Below are positions 7,680 through 14,937 of a stretch of DNA of 56,258 bases, piece after piece. Origin of the DNA: an uncultured Eubacteriales bacterium (lineage in GTDB: Bacteria > Bacillota > Clostridia > Oscillospirales > Acutalibacteraceae); the NCBI GenBank assembly GCA_934486705.1, contig CAKSQS010000012.1, positions 1 to 56,258 of the forward strand, in the 5' to 3' direction. How positions within the stretch are numbered: position 1 is the stretch's first letter; each line of letters opens with the position of its first letter. Both the position numbers and the translations under genes were made by a program. The notes beneath the pieces are model-generated. The model worked only from the letters and a program-made list of their open reading frames with translations, was not told the DNA's origin and searched no databases.

Positions 7680-8723
7680 TCAGTCCTCGCTGTAATATTT
7701 CACCGTTACTATAAGCGCCGTGGGGAATATTATAACCCCCGCAAAGCCCAAAAGCTTTATGCCAATAAACATTGAAAGCAGGGTGAAAAGCGGGTTTATT
7801 CCCATTTGCTTGCCTATTATTTTAGGCTCGGCAAAATTTCTTATAACGGTTATTACCGCGTACAGCACAAGTATTCCGATGCCGAGCCCCGTGTTTTTAA
7901 AGAGCAGCTCGGCTATGCCCCAGGGTATCAGCACAGTGCCTGTGCCGAGCACGGGCAGAATATCTATAACCGCAATTAAAAGGCTTAAAAGCAGAGCGTA
8001 TTTTACCCTTAAAATAAGAAGACCCGCGAATAGCTCCAAAAAAGTCATAAGCATTAAAATAGCATAGCCTTTTATAAGCTTAAAAACACTGCCGACCAAA
8101 ATGTTTTTTATTTTCAGGCAGTTATCATATGTTTTTTTACCTATAACGCCGCCGATGAACCTTGCAAGTCCCCTGAAATCGGCGGCGATATAGCATCCTG
8201 CCACCACCGATATAACGCAGCTGAGCAAAAATGAGGGCGCGCGCTTTACCGCAGCCCCCGCAAAGGAGGAAACCGCGCCGCCCGCAACCGCCGCCACGCG
8301 GGCTAAAAAGCCGCTCCACAGCGTATCGGCGGCAGAGGCAAATTCATCGGGCAGCTTTTTAAACAGCGCGTTGAAATCATTCCGTACAGCGGAAATTATT
8401 TGCCCCATTTCTCCTGTTTTACCCGATAATTCCCGCATAATTCCGCCCGCCGCGTTTGTAAACCCTAACCCCGCAAAAAACAAAACCGCCGCCAGCAGCA
8501 CAAAAACCGCAATCGTCAGCGCTGCCGCCGATATTTTGGGACTTAAGCGAGTCTTACCCGAAATATAATAAGCGGGCTTTTGCACCGCCCAGGCTATAAG
8601 CCCGCCGATTATAAACGGCATTAGATATTTCAGTAAAAATCGGCAAACAATAAAAACAATAGCCCCTACGGTTACAATATACGCCGTAGTAATTAAAAAC
8701 TTCTTTTTTGCCTGCTCATCCAA
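7680..8723 (-). CDS. ytvI: YtvI/AI-2E family membrane protein
   Basis: 347 residues with about eight hydrophobic segments in the AI-2E transporter family pattern: two N-terminal helices (YLMPFIIGGLIAWAVQKP), a soluble stretch (about 90-150), and the conserved C-terminal block with IDILPVLGTGTVLIPWG and EPKIIGKQMGINPL. Length and layout match the sporulation integral membrane protein YtvI. The family members are permease-like and the function of YtvI is not settled. It is divergently arranged with the amino-acid operon at 8853. Confidence 0.85.
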   Translation of the reverse strand: MDEQAKKKFLITTAYIVTVGAIVFIVCRFLLKYLMPFIIGGLIAWAVQKPAYYISGKTRLSPKISAAALTIAVFVLLAAVLFFAGLGFTNAAGGIMRELSGKTGEMGQIISAVRNDFNALFKKLPDEFASAADTLWSGFLARVAAVAGGAVSSFAGAAVKRAPSFLLSCVISVVAGCYIAADFRGLARFIGGVIGKKTYDNCLKIKNILVGSVFKLIKGYAILMLMTFLELFAGLLILRVKYALLLSLLIAVIDILPVLGTGTVLIPWGIAELLFKNTGLGIGILVLYAVITVIRNFAEPKIIGKQMGINPLFTLLSMFIGIKLLGFAGVIIFPTALIVTVKYYSED

Positions 8724-8791
8724 AGGAAAACACCGCCCTGTAATAACTTTTATATAATTTTTACATTTATGTCTGAAAACCGAATTTTTTG

Positions 8792-8820
8792 TTGCTTTTG
8801 CGTGCTTGCCGTACTATAAT
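8792..8820 (+). promoter_or_regulatory. Promoter of the ACT-hom-lysC operon
   Basis: TTGCTT at 8792-8797, a 17-nt spacer and a perfect TATAAT at 8815-8820, 33 bp before the start codon of the first gene. No riboswitch-like structure fits in the short leader. Confidence 0.75.
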
Positions 8821-8852
8821 AGAGTACAACAGTTCACGTGTGGAGGACAGTT

Positions 8853-9287
8853 ATGGATAAAAAAAGCTATCTGCTGATTGACGCCGATATTCTGCCGCCC
8901 GTGTTTGCGGGGGTTATACGCGCTAAGGAGCTGCTGGCAAACGGCGGACTTTCTACGGCGCAGGCGGTAAAGGAAGCGGGTATTTCAAGATCCGCCTTTT
9001 ATAAGTATAAGGATTTTGTTTTTAAATATTCGGGCTCGGGCGATACTTTAAGCCTTAACGCACAGCTTTCCGACCGCGCGGGCGTTTTTTCGGCGCTTAC
9101 CGCGGCGCTGTACGGCTGCGGCGCGAATATTATTACCGTGTCGCAGGGGCTGCCCGAAAACGGCAAGGCGAACGTATCGCTGACATTAAGTATCGGCTCT
9201 GAAATGTCCGCCGAGGAGCTTATAAGCAGGCTGCTCGCGACTGACGGAGTTATTTCAATAAAAAGAATTGACGGAGGCAAAAAATGA
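8853..9287 (+). CDS. ACT domain-containing protein (UPF0735 family)
   Basis: A helix-turn-helix-like N-terminal part (LSTAQAVKEAGISRSAFYKYKD) is followed by an ACT domain (about residues 65-140, from LNAQLSDRAGVFSALTAALY). This is the UPF0735/PheB-like arrangement of a DNA-binding segment plus an amino-acid-binding ACT domain. The ATG at 8853 is chosen because TGGAGGAC lies 7 bases before it; a GTG 15 bases earlier would lie inside that site. It overlaps hom by 4 bp (ATGA), as in many Clostridia, and is probably an amino-acid-responsive regulator of the aspartate pathway. Confidence 0.85.
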   Translation: MDKKSYLLIDADILPPVFAGVIRAKELLANGGLSTAQAVKEAGISRSAFYKYKDFVFKYSGSGDTLSLNAQLSDRAGVFSALTAALYGCGANIITVSQGLPENGKANVSLTLSIGSEMSAEELISRLLATDGVISIKRIDGGKK

Positions 9288-10513
9288 TAAATGTTGCAAT
9301 AATGGGACACGGCGTTGTAGGCTCGGGAACTGCCGAAATACTTATAAATCACCCCGAGCGCATTGAAAAAGCCACGCACACCGCAGTCAATGTTAAATAT
9401 ATACTTGATCTCCGCGAATTTCCGGGGCTTTCCTACAGCGATAAATTCGTAAAGGATTTTAATACTATACTGAACGACGAAAGCGTAAGGGTTGTAGCCG
9501 AGGTTATGGGCGGAATAAACCCCGCTTACGATTTCGTTAAAAAATGCCTCGAAAAAGGCAAAAGCGTAGTTACCTCAAATAAAGAGCTTGTAGCCGCAAA
9601 GGGCGCTGAGCTTTTAAAAATTGCAGCGGAGAATAACGCGAATTTCCTGTTTGAAGCAAGCGTGGGCGGCGGCATACCCGTGCTGCGCCCCATAGCGCAA
9701 TGCCTTGCCGCAAACGAGATAACCGAAATTTTCGGAATTTTAAACGGAACTACTAACTACATTTTAAATAAAATGATAGTAGAGAATATGGATTTTAATT
9801 CCGCACTCGCTTTGGCGCAGGAAAAAGGCTTTGCCGAGAAAAACCCCGCAGCGGATATTGAGGGGCACGACGCCTGCCGTAAAATATGCATTTTGGCGGC
9901 CCTTGCTTTCGGCAAGCACGTTTACCCCGAGCAGGTGGAAACCGAGGGTATAACCGATATTACGCTTGATGATGTTGAGTATGCCGACAGCTTCGGCTGC
10001 ACCGTAAAGCTTATAGGGCGCGCCAAAAAGCTTGAAAACGGCAAAATTACCGCCACCGTGCGCCCCACGCTTGTAAGCCGCGACTGTATTCTCTCGGGCG
10101 TAAACGGCGTATTTAATGCCATAAATGTCAGGGGCGATGAAACGGGCGACGTTATGTTCTACGGCAAAGGCGCGGGAAAAGAGGCGACCGCCAGCGCGGT
10201 TGTTGCCGATATGATAGACTGCGTAAAGCACCTTGATACCCGCAAATACGTCTTTTGGGAAGAGGGCAGCGCCGATTATGTGGATAACTCATGTGATGAG
10301 CCCACAAGGCTTTTTGTGTTGCTGCGCGGCGATAATTACGACGGACTTGTTTCCGAGGTTGAAAGTGCTTTCCCCGGTGTTTCCTGCGTTAAAAACAAGT
10401 TTAAAAACGAAATAGCGTTTTTAACCGACAGCGAAAAACCGAGCGTAACGCTTGAAAAGCTTTCAGGCTTTAAAAATATAAAATCCCGTAAAATTTTAAA
10501 TACTATGATTTAA
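9284..10513 (+). CDS. hom: Homoserine dehydrogenase
   Basis: Reduces aspartate semialdehyde to homoserine, leading to threonine and methionine. Residues 1-100 are the Rossmann domain with the GHGVVGSGTAE nucleotide-binding loop. The catalytic domain has EASVGGGIPVLRP and LNGTTNYILNKM. The C-terminal about 75 residues form an ACT domain (DEPTRLFVLLRGDN) for feedback by threonine. The length, 409 residues, is normal for the monofunctional enzyme. It is translationally coupled to the ACT protein before it and lies 17 bp before lysC. Confidence 0.97.
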   Translation: MINVAIMGHGVVGSGTAEILINHPERIEKATHTAVNVKYILDLREFPGLSYSDKFVKDFNTILNDESVRVVAEVMGGINPAYDFVKKCLEKGKSVVTSNKELVAAKGAELLKIAAENNANFLFEASVGGGIPVLRPIAQCLAANEITEIFGILNGTTNYILNKMIVENMDFNSALALAQEKGFAEKNPAADIEGHDACRKICILAALAFGKHVYPEQVETEGITDITLDDVEYADSFGCTVKLIGRAKKLENGKITATVRPTLVSRDCILSGVNGVFNAINVRGDETGDVMFYGKGAGKEATASAVVADMIDCVKHLDTRKYVFWEEGSADYVDNSCDEPTRLFVLLRGDNYDGLVSEVESAFPGVSCVKNKFKNEIAFLTDSEKPSVTLEKLSGFKNIKSRKILNTMI

Positions 10514-10530
10514 CCGAGGGGGTTCACCTA

Positions 10531-11739
10531 ATGTCTTTAATGGTAAAAAAATTCGGCGGTTCGTCGGTTGCGAATGCCGAAAGAGTTTTCAATGTTGCAA
10601 ACATTATAACCGAGGATTATAAAAAGGGCAACGATATTGTGGTAGTGGTTTCCGCCCAGGGCGATACTACCGATGAGCTTATAGAAAAAGCAAAGGAAAT
10701 AAACCCGAACGGCGGCTCTAAAAGAGAGCTGGATATGCTTTTATCGGCAGGGGAGCAGATGTCAATAGCGCTGCTTGCCATGGCGATTGAAAAATTAGGT
10801 TTTCCCGTTATATCCCTGCTCGGGTGGCAGGCGGGCTTTGCTACCGATTCAAACCACGGAATAGCGCGCATTAAAAAGGTAAACGCAGAGCGCATACGCA
10901 ATGAAATTTCAAAGCGCAATATAGTAATTGTGGCGGGCTTTCAGGGGCTTAATAAATATGACGATATAACCACCCTCGGCCGCGGCGGGTCTGATACAAG
11001 CGCCGTAGCCATAGCCGCCTCGATGAAAGCGGATGTGTGCCAGATTTACACGGATGTTGACGGCGTTTACACCGCCGACCCCAGAAAAGTGCCCACAGCG
11101 CGCAAAATGGACGAAATAGCCTACGATGAAATGCTTGAGCTTGCAACGCTCGGCGCTCAGGTACTTAACAACCGCTCGGTTGAAATGGCTAAAAAATACA
11201 ATGTTGAGCTTGAGGTGCTTTCAAGTCTTGAAAGAAAACCAGGCACTATCGTAAAGGAGACGGTAAAAATGGAAAAGACACTTATAAGAGGCGTTGCCAA
11301 GGATACTAACGTAGCTACAATTTCCGTTATAGGCTTAAAGGACACTCCCGGAGTAGCCTTTAAAATTTTCAATAAATTGGCGCAGCACAAAATTAACGTT
11401 GATATAATTTTGCAGTCGGTCGGCAGAGACGCCACAAAGGATATTACCTTTACCGTGCCGCGTGACGACGGCAAAACCGCTGTAGCCGCCATTGAGGGGC
11501 TTAGGGACAGCCTGAACTATAAGGAAGTAACTATAGATGAATCGGTAGCCAAGGTATCCGTTGTGGGGGCTGGAATGGAAAGCCACCCGGGCGTTGCCTC
11601 TAAAATGTTTGAGGCGCTTTATGACGCGGGCATAAACATTCGTATGATAGCTACAAGCGAAATTAAAATTTCGGTTATGATTGACGCAGAGGACGCTGAC
11701 CGCGCGGTAAAAGTGGTTCACGACGCATTTATATTCTGA
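10531..11739 (+). CDS. lysC: Aspartate kinase
   Basis: Phosphorylates aspartate, the first step to lysine, threonine, methionine and diaminopimelate. The amino-acid kinase domain (1-240) begins with VKKFGGSSVAN and contains TLGRGGSDTSAVA and the ATP-site strand YTDVDGVYTADPRK. Two ACT domains follow (about 263-330 and 340-402, with VGAGMESHPGVASKMFEAL), as expected for a feedback-inhibited enzyme. The ribosome binding site is GAGGGGGTT. A second start signal lies inside the gene at codon 247 (see the separate entry), as in the overlapping alpha/beta subunits of B. subtilis aspartokinase II. The gene ends at a hairpin terminator. Confidence 0.97.
   Translation: MSLMVKKFGGSSVANAERVFNVANIITEDYKKGNDIVVVVSAQGDTTDELIEKAKEINPNGGSKRELDMLLSAGEQMSIALLAMAIEKLGFPVISLLGWQAGFATDSNHGIARIKKVNAERIRNEISKRNIVIVAGFQGLNKYDDITTLGRGGSDTSAVAIAASMKADVCQIYTDVDGVYTADPRKVPTARKMDEIAYDEMLELATLGAQVLNNRSVEMAKKYNVELEVLSSLERKPGTIVKETVKMEKTLIRGVAKDTNVATISVIGLKDTPGVAFKIFNKLAQHKINVDIILQSVGRDATKDITFTVPRDDGKTAVAAIEGLRDSLNYKEVTIDESVAKVSVVGAGMESHPGVASKMFEALYDAGINIRMIATSEIKISVMIDAEDADRAVKVVHDAFIF
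11253..11271 (+). promoter_or_regulatory. Internal ribosome binding site and start for a separate LysC regulatory subunit
   Basis: AAAGGAGA at 11253-11260, 8 bases before an in-frame ATG at 11269 (codon 247). Translation from it would give a 156-residue protein holding only the two ACT domains. In B. subtilis lysC, an internal in-frame start near the same codon is known to give the beta subunit of an alpha2-beta2 enzyme. The same is inferred here from position and signal. Confidence 0.65.
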
Positions 11740-11756
11740 TAAAGCTAACCTATGAA

Positions 11757-11806
11757 ACAGCCCCGCTGTTTTTGGCTTATGCCAAAAGTAACGGGGCTGT
11801 CGGTTT
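11757..11806 (+). terminator. Terminator of the hom-lysC operon
   Basis: An outer stem ACAGCCCCG/CGGGGCTGT (11757-11765 with 11792-11800) encloses an inner TTTTGGC/GCCAAAA hairpin, with a short T tract after it. Confidence 0.7.
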
Positions 11807-11955
11807 TATACGGTTTATCCAATCAGGCGTATAAAAACCGCAATCCGAAAAAAATTTTTTCATCAGACATAATTCTCTCATTTTTTCACCTTTCAGGTCA
11901 TATAATTTGATATGTAGGCAAACAGCCGAATGTAAAAAGGAAAGGTGATTAAATA

Positions 11956-12879
11956 ATGAACGGTTTTTTCCCGGAAGGATGGAACACACCGGCAACGGAC
12001 AGCAAAAAGGTATTTACTACCCCGTTTCTTGCGGAGGCTAAGGAAAAGCAAACGGTTCTTGAAAGTACCGTTACAATGTGCGACGCCTCGCATAATCTTA
12101 TTGTAGACTTAGGCGCGGTAAAGGGCATAATCCCGCGGGAGGAGGGCGCAATAGGCATAGCCGACGGCTCAACGCGCGATATAGCGCTTATTTCCCGCGT
12201 AGGCAAGCAGGTCAGCTTTGTTGTAAGCTCTCTCGAAAGCGACGAAAACGGCAAACCGTATGCCATTCTCTCCCGCCGCAAAGCGCAGGAGCTGTGCCGC
12301 GACTACATAGCCGAACGCCACGGCACGGGCGATATTATCAATGCCAAAATAACGCATTTGGAGTCGTTCGGTGCATTTTGCGATATCGGCTGCGGAAATA
12401 TAGCCCTGCTGCCGATAGACGCTATATCGGTTTCACGTATTTCGCACCCGCGCGACCGCTTTTTCATAGGTCAGAATATTCGGGTGATAATAAGAGGTAT
12501 AGCCCCCGACGGTAAAATAACGCTTTCCCATAAAGAGCTGCTCGGCACTTGGGAGGAAAACGCCGCTTTATTCTCTCCCGGGCAGACAGTAACAGGCGTT
12601 GTAAGAAGCGTTGAAGATTACGGTATCTTTGTGGAGCTTACTCCCAATCTTGCAGGGCTTGCCGAGCCCAGAGCGGACGTTGCGCTCGGGCAGCAGGCGA
12701 GCGTATACATCAAAAGCATTATTCGGGAAAAAATGAAAATAAAGCTTATAATAATTGACAGCTTTGAAAGCGACTACACCCCGGAAATCAAGTATTTCTA
12801 CAACGGCGACAGGCTTGAAAATTGGGATTATTCTCCCGCCGATTGCTATAAGCATATTTCCACCAAATTCTGCGGTTAA
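11956..12879 (+). CDS. S1 RNA-binding domain protein (ribosomal protein S1-like)
   Basis: 307 residues with S1/OB-fold repeats. A degenerate one lies at about 30-95 (DLGAVKGIIPREE). Two better ones are at about 112-180 (INAKITHLESFGAFCDIG) and about 205-265 (VTGVVRSVEDYGIFVEL). It is shorter than true ribosomal protein S1 and resembles the S1-like proteins of Clostridia, presumed to bind mRNA or ribosomes. A TATAAT at 11901-11906 could be its -10 box; no clear -35 is seen. It is monocistronic, followed by a terminator. Confidence 0.85.
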   Translation: MNGFFPEGWNTPATDSKKVFTTPFLAEAKEKQTVLESTVTMCDASHNLIVDLGAVKGIIPREEGAIGIADGSTRDIALISRVGKQVSFVVSSLESDENGKPYAILSRRKAQELCRDYIAERHGTGDIINAKITHLESFGAFCDIGCGNIALLPIDAISVSRISHPRDRFFIGQNIRVIIRGIAPDGKITLSHKELLGTWEENAALFSPGQTVTGVVRSVEDYGIFVELTPNLAGLAEPRADVALGQQASVYIKSIIREKMKIKLIIIDSFESDYTPEIKYFYNGDRLENWDYSPADCYKHISTKFCG

Positions 12880-12888
12880 ATAAAAAAA

Positions 12889-12925
12889 CTGCGGCTTTCA
12901 TTATTATGAAAACCGCAGATTTTTT
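12889..12925 (+). terminator. Terminator after the S1-domain gene
   Basis: CTGCGGCTTTCA (12889-12900) pairs with TGAAAACCGCAG (12907-12918) with one mismatch, followed by ATTTTTTA. The 130 bp between it and the tRNA contain only the tRNA promoter. Confidence 0.75.
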
Positions 12926-12996
12926 ATATCAACAGGCTTTAAGACAGCATACAATTTATCTGGCGCAAGGTTATTTTAAAATAAATGAAAAAATTC

Positions 12997-13025
12997 TTGA
13001 TTATTTTATAAATGTATGTTATAAT
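12997..13025 (+). promoter_or_regulatory. Promoter of tRNA-Arg
   Basis: TTGATT at 12997-13002, a 17-nt spacer and TATAAT at 13020-13025, 31 bp before the mature tRNA end. Confidence 0.75.
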
Positions 13026-13055
13026 AATTTTCGCTGTGAAAAACAGCAGATATTT

Positions 13056-13132
13056 GCGCTGATAGCTCAGCTGGATAGAGCATCTGCCTTCTAAGCAGAG
13101 GGTCGGGGGTTCGAGTCCCTTTCAGCGCGCCA
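13056..13132 (+). tRNA. tRNA-Arg (anticodon TCT)
   Basis: A complete cloverleaf of 77 nt. The acceptor stem GCGCTGA/TCAGCGC is perfect, the D arm has GCTC/GAGC, and the anticodon stem TCTGC/GCAGA encloses the loop CTTCTAA with anticodon TCT (codon AGA). The T arm has loop TTCGAGT. The 3' CCA is encoded (13130-13132). The multi-hairpin repeat starts directly at this CCA. Confidence 0.95.
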
Positions 13133-13330
13133 TGAAAAAAGCGATTGCATTTTGCAATTGCTTTTTTCAGTTATATTCGCCTTACGGCGAGTGATATTGC
13201 TGCGCAGTGATATTCGGCTTTCCGCCGAGTGATATTCGCTTCGCGAGTGTCCGCGCGAATATAATATCACTGTGAGCAAAGCGAACAATATCACTTTTGC
13301 GGCAAGCAAAAATATCACGCCGAGCGCGGC
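13131..13330. repeat. Multi-hairpin dispersed repeat, copy 2
   Basis: The same architecture and nearly the same sequence as 3524-3721: a terminator hairpin, then forward TGATATT units separated by small GC hairpins, then reverse ATATCAC units. Several differences fall in hairpin loops or are paired changes that keep the stems (for example CTACGCAG to CTGCGCAG). It begins directly at the 3' end of tRNA-Arg and runs up to the promoter of the four-helix-bundle gene, with a further ATATCAC at 13335-13341. Confidence 0.85.
13135..13167 (+). terminator. Terminator of tRNA-Arg, part of the repeat
   Basis: AAAAAAGCGATTGCA (13135-13149) pairs with TGCAATTGCTTTTTT (13153-13167), loop of 3 nt, one G-T pair. 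Its equivalent in repeat copy 1 has no tRNA before it, so the hairpin is part of the repeat and here also serves as the tRNA terminator. Confidence 0.8.
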
Positions 13331-13348
13331 TCGGCATATCACTATCTC

Positions 13349-13377
13349 TTTACAGGTGAAAATTTTTATGATATAAT
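13349..13377 (+). promoter_or_regulatory. Promoter of the four-helix-bundle gene
   Basis: TTTACA at 13349-13354, a 17-nt spacer and TATAAT at 13372-13377, immediately after the last ATATCAC of the repeat. Confidence 0.7.
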
Positions 13378-13394
13378 TCGTTGGGGTGATAATA

Positions 13395-13751
13395 ATGCCG
13401 GACAGCATTTTACGATGTAGATCAAAGGACTTTGCAAAGCAAATTGTATTCCTTTGCCGTGATACTAAAACCAAAACTAAGGAATCGGTATTAACGAATC
13501 AACTTTTGCGTTCCGGTACAAGCATTGGGGCAAATATTCATGAGGCACAGTATGCTCAAGGCAAAAAGGATTTTATCTCAAAGTTGGAAATAGCGCAAAA
13601 GGAATGCTTTGAAACAGAGTATTGGCTTGAGCTTCTTTTTGAAACCGGCTATATTGCAGAATCAACATATAAACCTTTGCAAAATCAATGCGGTGCAATC
13701 AGAAGAATGTTGATTTCCTCGCTTAATACCGCAAAGGAAGGCTACAGATAA
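13395..13751 (+). CDS. Four-helix bundle protein (23S rRNA intervening-sequence protein family)
   Basis: 118 residues with the family signature LLRSGTSIGANIHEAQYAQ, then KKDFISKLEIAQKE and ETEYWLELLFETGYI. This is the TIGR02436 / S23 four-helix bundle family. Relatives are encoded in intervening sequences of 23S rRNA genes, and the related Avd protein is the accessory factor of diversity-generating retroelements. Such proteins form basic ring-like oligomers that bind nucleic acid. The ATG at 13395 follows GGGGTG; an earlier in-frame GTG at 13386 would overlap that site. The gene sits between the multi-hairpin repeat, which provides its promoter region, and a gene relic. It may bind the repeat. 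Confidence 0.85.
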   Translation: MPDSILRCRSKDFAKQIVFLCRDTKTKTKESVLTNQLLRSGTSIGANIHEAQYAQGKKDFISKLEIAQKECFETEYWLELLFETGYIAESTYKPLQNQCGAIRRMLISSLNTAKEGYR

Positions 13752-13753
13752 AT

Positions 13754-14032
13754 AAATGGATTAAAGCGAAATGGAGCTTTCGTGGTGAAGTAACCGATGG
13801 TTATGCCAAAGATTGCAGACTCGGTCTGGAAAAAGGTGATATTTTTTCTTTTGAATATGAAACTCCGCATGGGTTTTGTCCCCGTGCAATATCTGAAATT
13901 TATACATACTGTGAATTTGTTCGCTGCGGAGGAAATTTTACATATCGGGGTTCAAAAGAAAAGTATTCGATAGATGTTTCGTGTCCCTGTAATTGCATAA
14001 GGTTTCGTTTGCTTGCAGTTCCGAAAGAATAA
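13754..14032 (+). pseudogene. TIGR04076-like small protein lacking a start codon
   Basis: An open frame of 92 sense codons gives KWIKAKWSFRGEV at its start, then YETPHGFCPRAISEIY, CEFVRCGGNF and CPCNCIRFRLLAV. The GFCP..A..IY, F..GG.F and C-terminal CP motifs are those of the small TIGR04076 family, whose function is unknown. The frame starts within 3 bases of the four-helix-bundle stop, and no ATG, GTG or TTG precedes the conserved part. Either the start was lost, or it is made by stop-restart or frameshifting from the preceding gene. Its stop overlaps the 27-bp motif. Confidence 0.6.
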
Positions 14033-14058
14033 TTGTGCTATTTCATCGCGCACTCACA
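14032..14058 (+). repeat. 27-bp motif preceding a terminator, copy 2
   Basis: Begins ATTGTGCTATTTCATC and ends GCGCACTCACA; three differences from the copy at 3499-3525. It begins in the stop codon of the TIGR04076-like relic. Confidence 0.6.
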
Positions 14059-14061
14059 ACC

Positions 14062-14094
14062 AAAGCGGTAAGCGGTAACTCGGCTTACTGCTTT
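14062..14094 (+). terminator. Terminator-like hairpin after the four-helix-bundle unit
   Basis: AAAGCGGTAAGC (14062-14073) pairs with GCTTACTGCTTT (14083-14094) with one G-T pair. Only a weak T tract follows. Confidence 0.5.
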
Positions 14095-14115
14095 AAGTTT
14101 GTCGATAGACCGAAA

Positions 14116-14261
14116 ATTTTATTTTTGCAGCGTTCACGCCGCATTTTTTGTTTTTCCTATGCCTGTGCGGCGGAAAAGCACCATATAAGCGAAAAACCAC
14201 TTATTCAGCGGTTTTTCAAGGATATAGGAGTAGGGGAGCGCGCCGATTTTTTTAACACGCT
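14116..14261. repeat. Second dispersed repeat family, copy A
   Basis: Shares blocks with 21571-21777: ATTTTTGC.GCGTTCACGCC at the start, then CGGCGGAAAA.CACC, then TAAGCGAAAAACC with GCGGTTTTTCAAGG, and GGGGAGCG with ACACGCT at the end. It lacks a segment of about 60 bp that copy B has in the middle. The inner AAAAACC...GGTTTTT hairpin can act as a terminator for both convergent units around it. The final bases encode the last residues and stop codon of the SGNH gene on the minus strand. Confidence 0.7.
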
Positions 14262-14923
14262 GCCGTTATTTCAATAACAGCCTTTTCCAACATATCGGCA
14301 AAAAGACGGTGCATTTCGCGGGTGGGGTGGTTTATATGATTGCACAGCAGTGCGGTTGTGTCAATTCCGTAGCCGCTCATTTTCTTCCATACCGCGTAAG
14401 CATCGCACACGGTAACGCCGTATTCCGCGGCGCGCTGCCGCGCAATATCCATAAGCGTATCCATAGTGCCGTTATTTTGCCGCTCGGCGCAGCTTTCCGC
14501 CGTACTTTTAAGTATTTTGAGATTAAGCGGGTGAACATAGGTATTTACCATGTTAGGCGTCATAAATATAACTTTTGCGCCTGCGCCGTTCAGCCTTTTA
14601 AAAATTTCAGCCAGAGTATTGCCATAGTCATTATACGGCGTCTGACCTATATCGTTAAGCCCGAAGCAAACCGTAACTATATCCGGCTTTTTTGCTATAA
14701 CGTCGCTTTCAATTCTTTTAAGCCCGTCGGCGGCGGTTTCGCCGCCGACCCCTGCGTTAAAGGCAGTAACTTCACTGTCACCGAAACGCTTTTTAAGCCT
14801 TTCCGTAACCAATGAAGCATACCCCGACGGCACATCCCTTACAACGTCGATTCCGCCGCAGTGGTTATCAAACAATTCAAAGCAGCCCTCTGTAATGCTG
14901 TCCCCGAAAAAAACTATCCTCAT
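14252..14923 (-). CDS. SGNH/GDSL hydrolase, probable carbohydrate esterase
   Basis: 224 residues from the ATG at 14923, which has AAAGGCGG 9 bases before it. The SGNH blocks are visible: FFGDSITEG with the catalytic Ser at residue 9, NAGVGGETAADG (Gly), CFGLNDIG (Asn), and the C-terminal NHINHPTREMH in place of the usual D-x-x-H block. There is no signal peptide, so it is probably an intracellular deacetylase of sugar fragments. It is the last gene of the minus-strand operon, with the start 14 bp after the stop of the 1477-residue protein. Its last codons and stop come from the repeat copy A, so the C-terminus may have been altered by the insertion. Confidence 0.8.
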   Translation of the reverse strand: MRIVFFGDSITEGCFELFDNHCGGIDVVRDVPSGYASLVTERLKKRFGDSEVTAFNAGVGGETAADGLKRIESDVIAKKPDIVTVCFGLNDIGQTPYNDYGNTLAEIFKRLNGAGAKVIFMTPNMVNTYVHPLNLKILKSTAESCAERQNNGTMDTLMDIARQRAAEYGVTVCDAYAVWKKMSGYGIDTTALLCNHINHPTREMHRLFADMLEKAVIEITAAC

Positions 14924-14937
14924 TGCTTTTCCGCCTT

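Noticed and set aside
8724..8852. Lysine or threonine riboswitch before the hom-lysC operon
   Set aside because: The leader from the identified promoter is only about 25-30 nt long, too short for any known riboswitch.
12906..13094. Open frame between the S1 gene and the tRNA
   Set aside because: It starts inside a terminator hairpin and runs through the tRNA promoter into the tRNA.
13386..13751. Diversity-generating retroelement around the four-helix-bundle gene
   Set aside because: No reverse transcriptase and no template/variable repeat pair could be found; only the Avd-like superfamily is shared.
13993..14277. Open frame over the second repeat family (and 21535-21723)
   Set aside because: The similarity between the two frames is explained by the shared repeat; neither has a good start signal.
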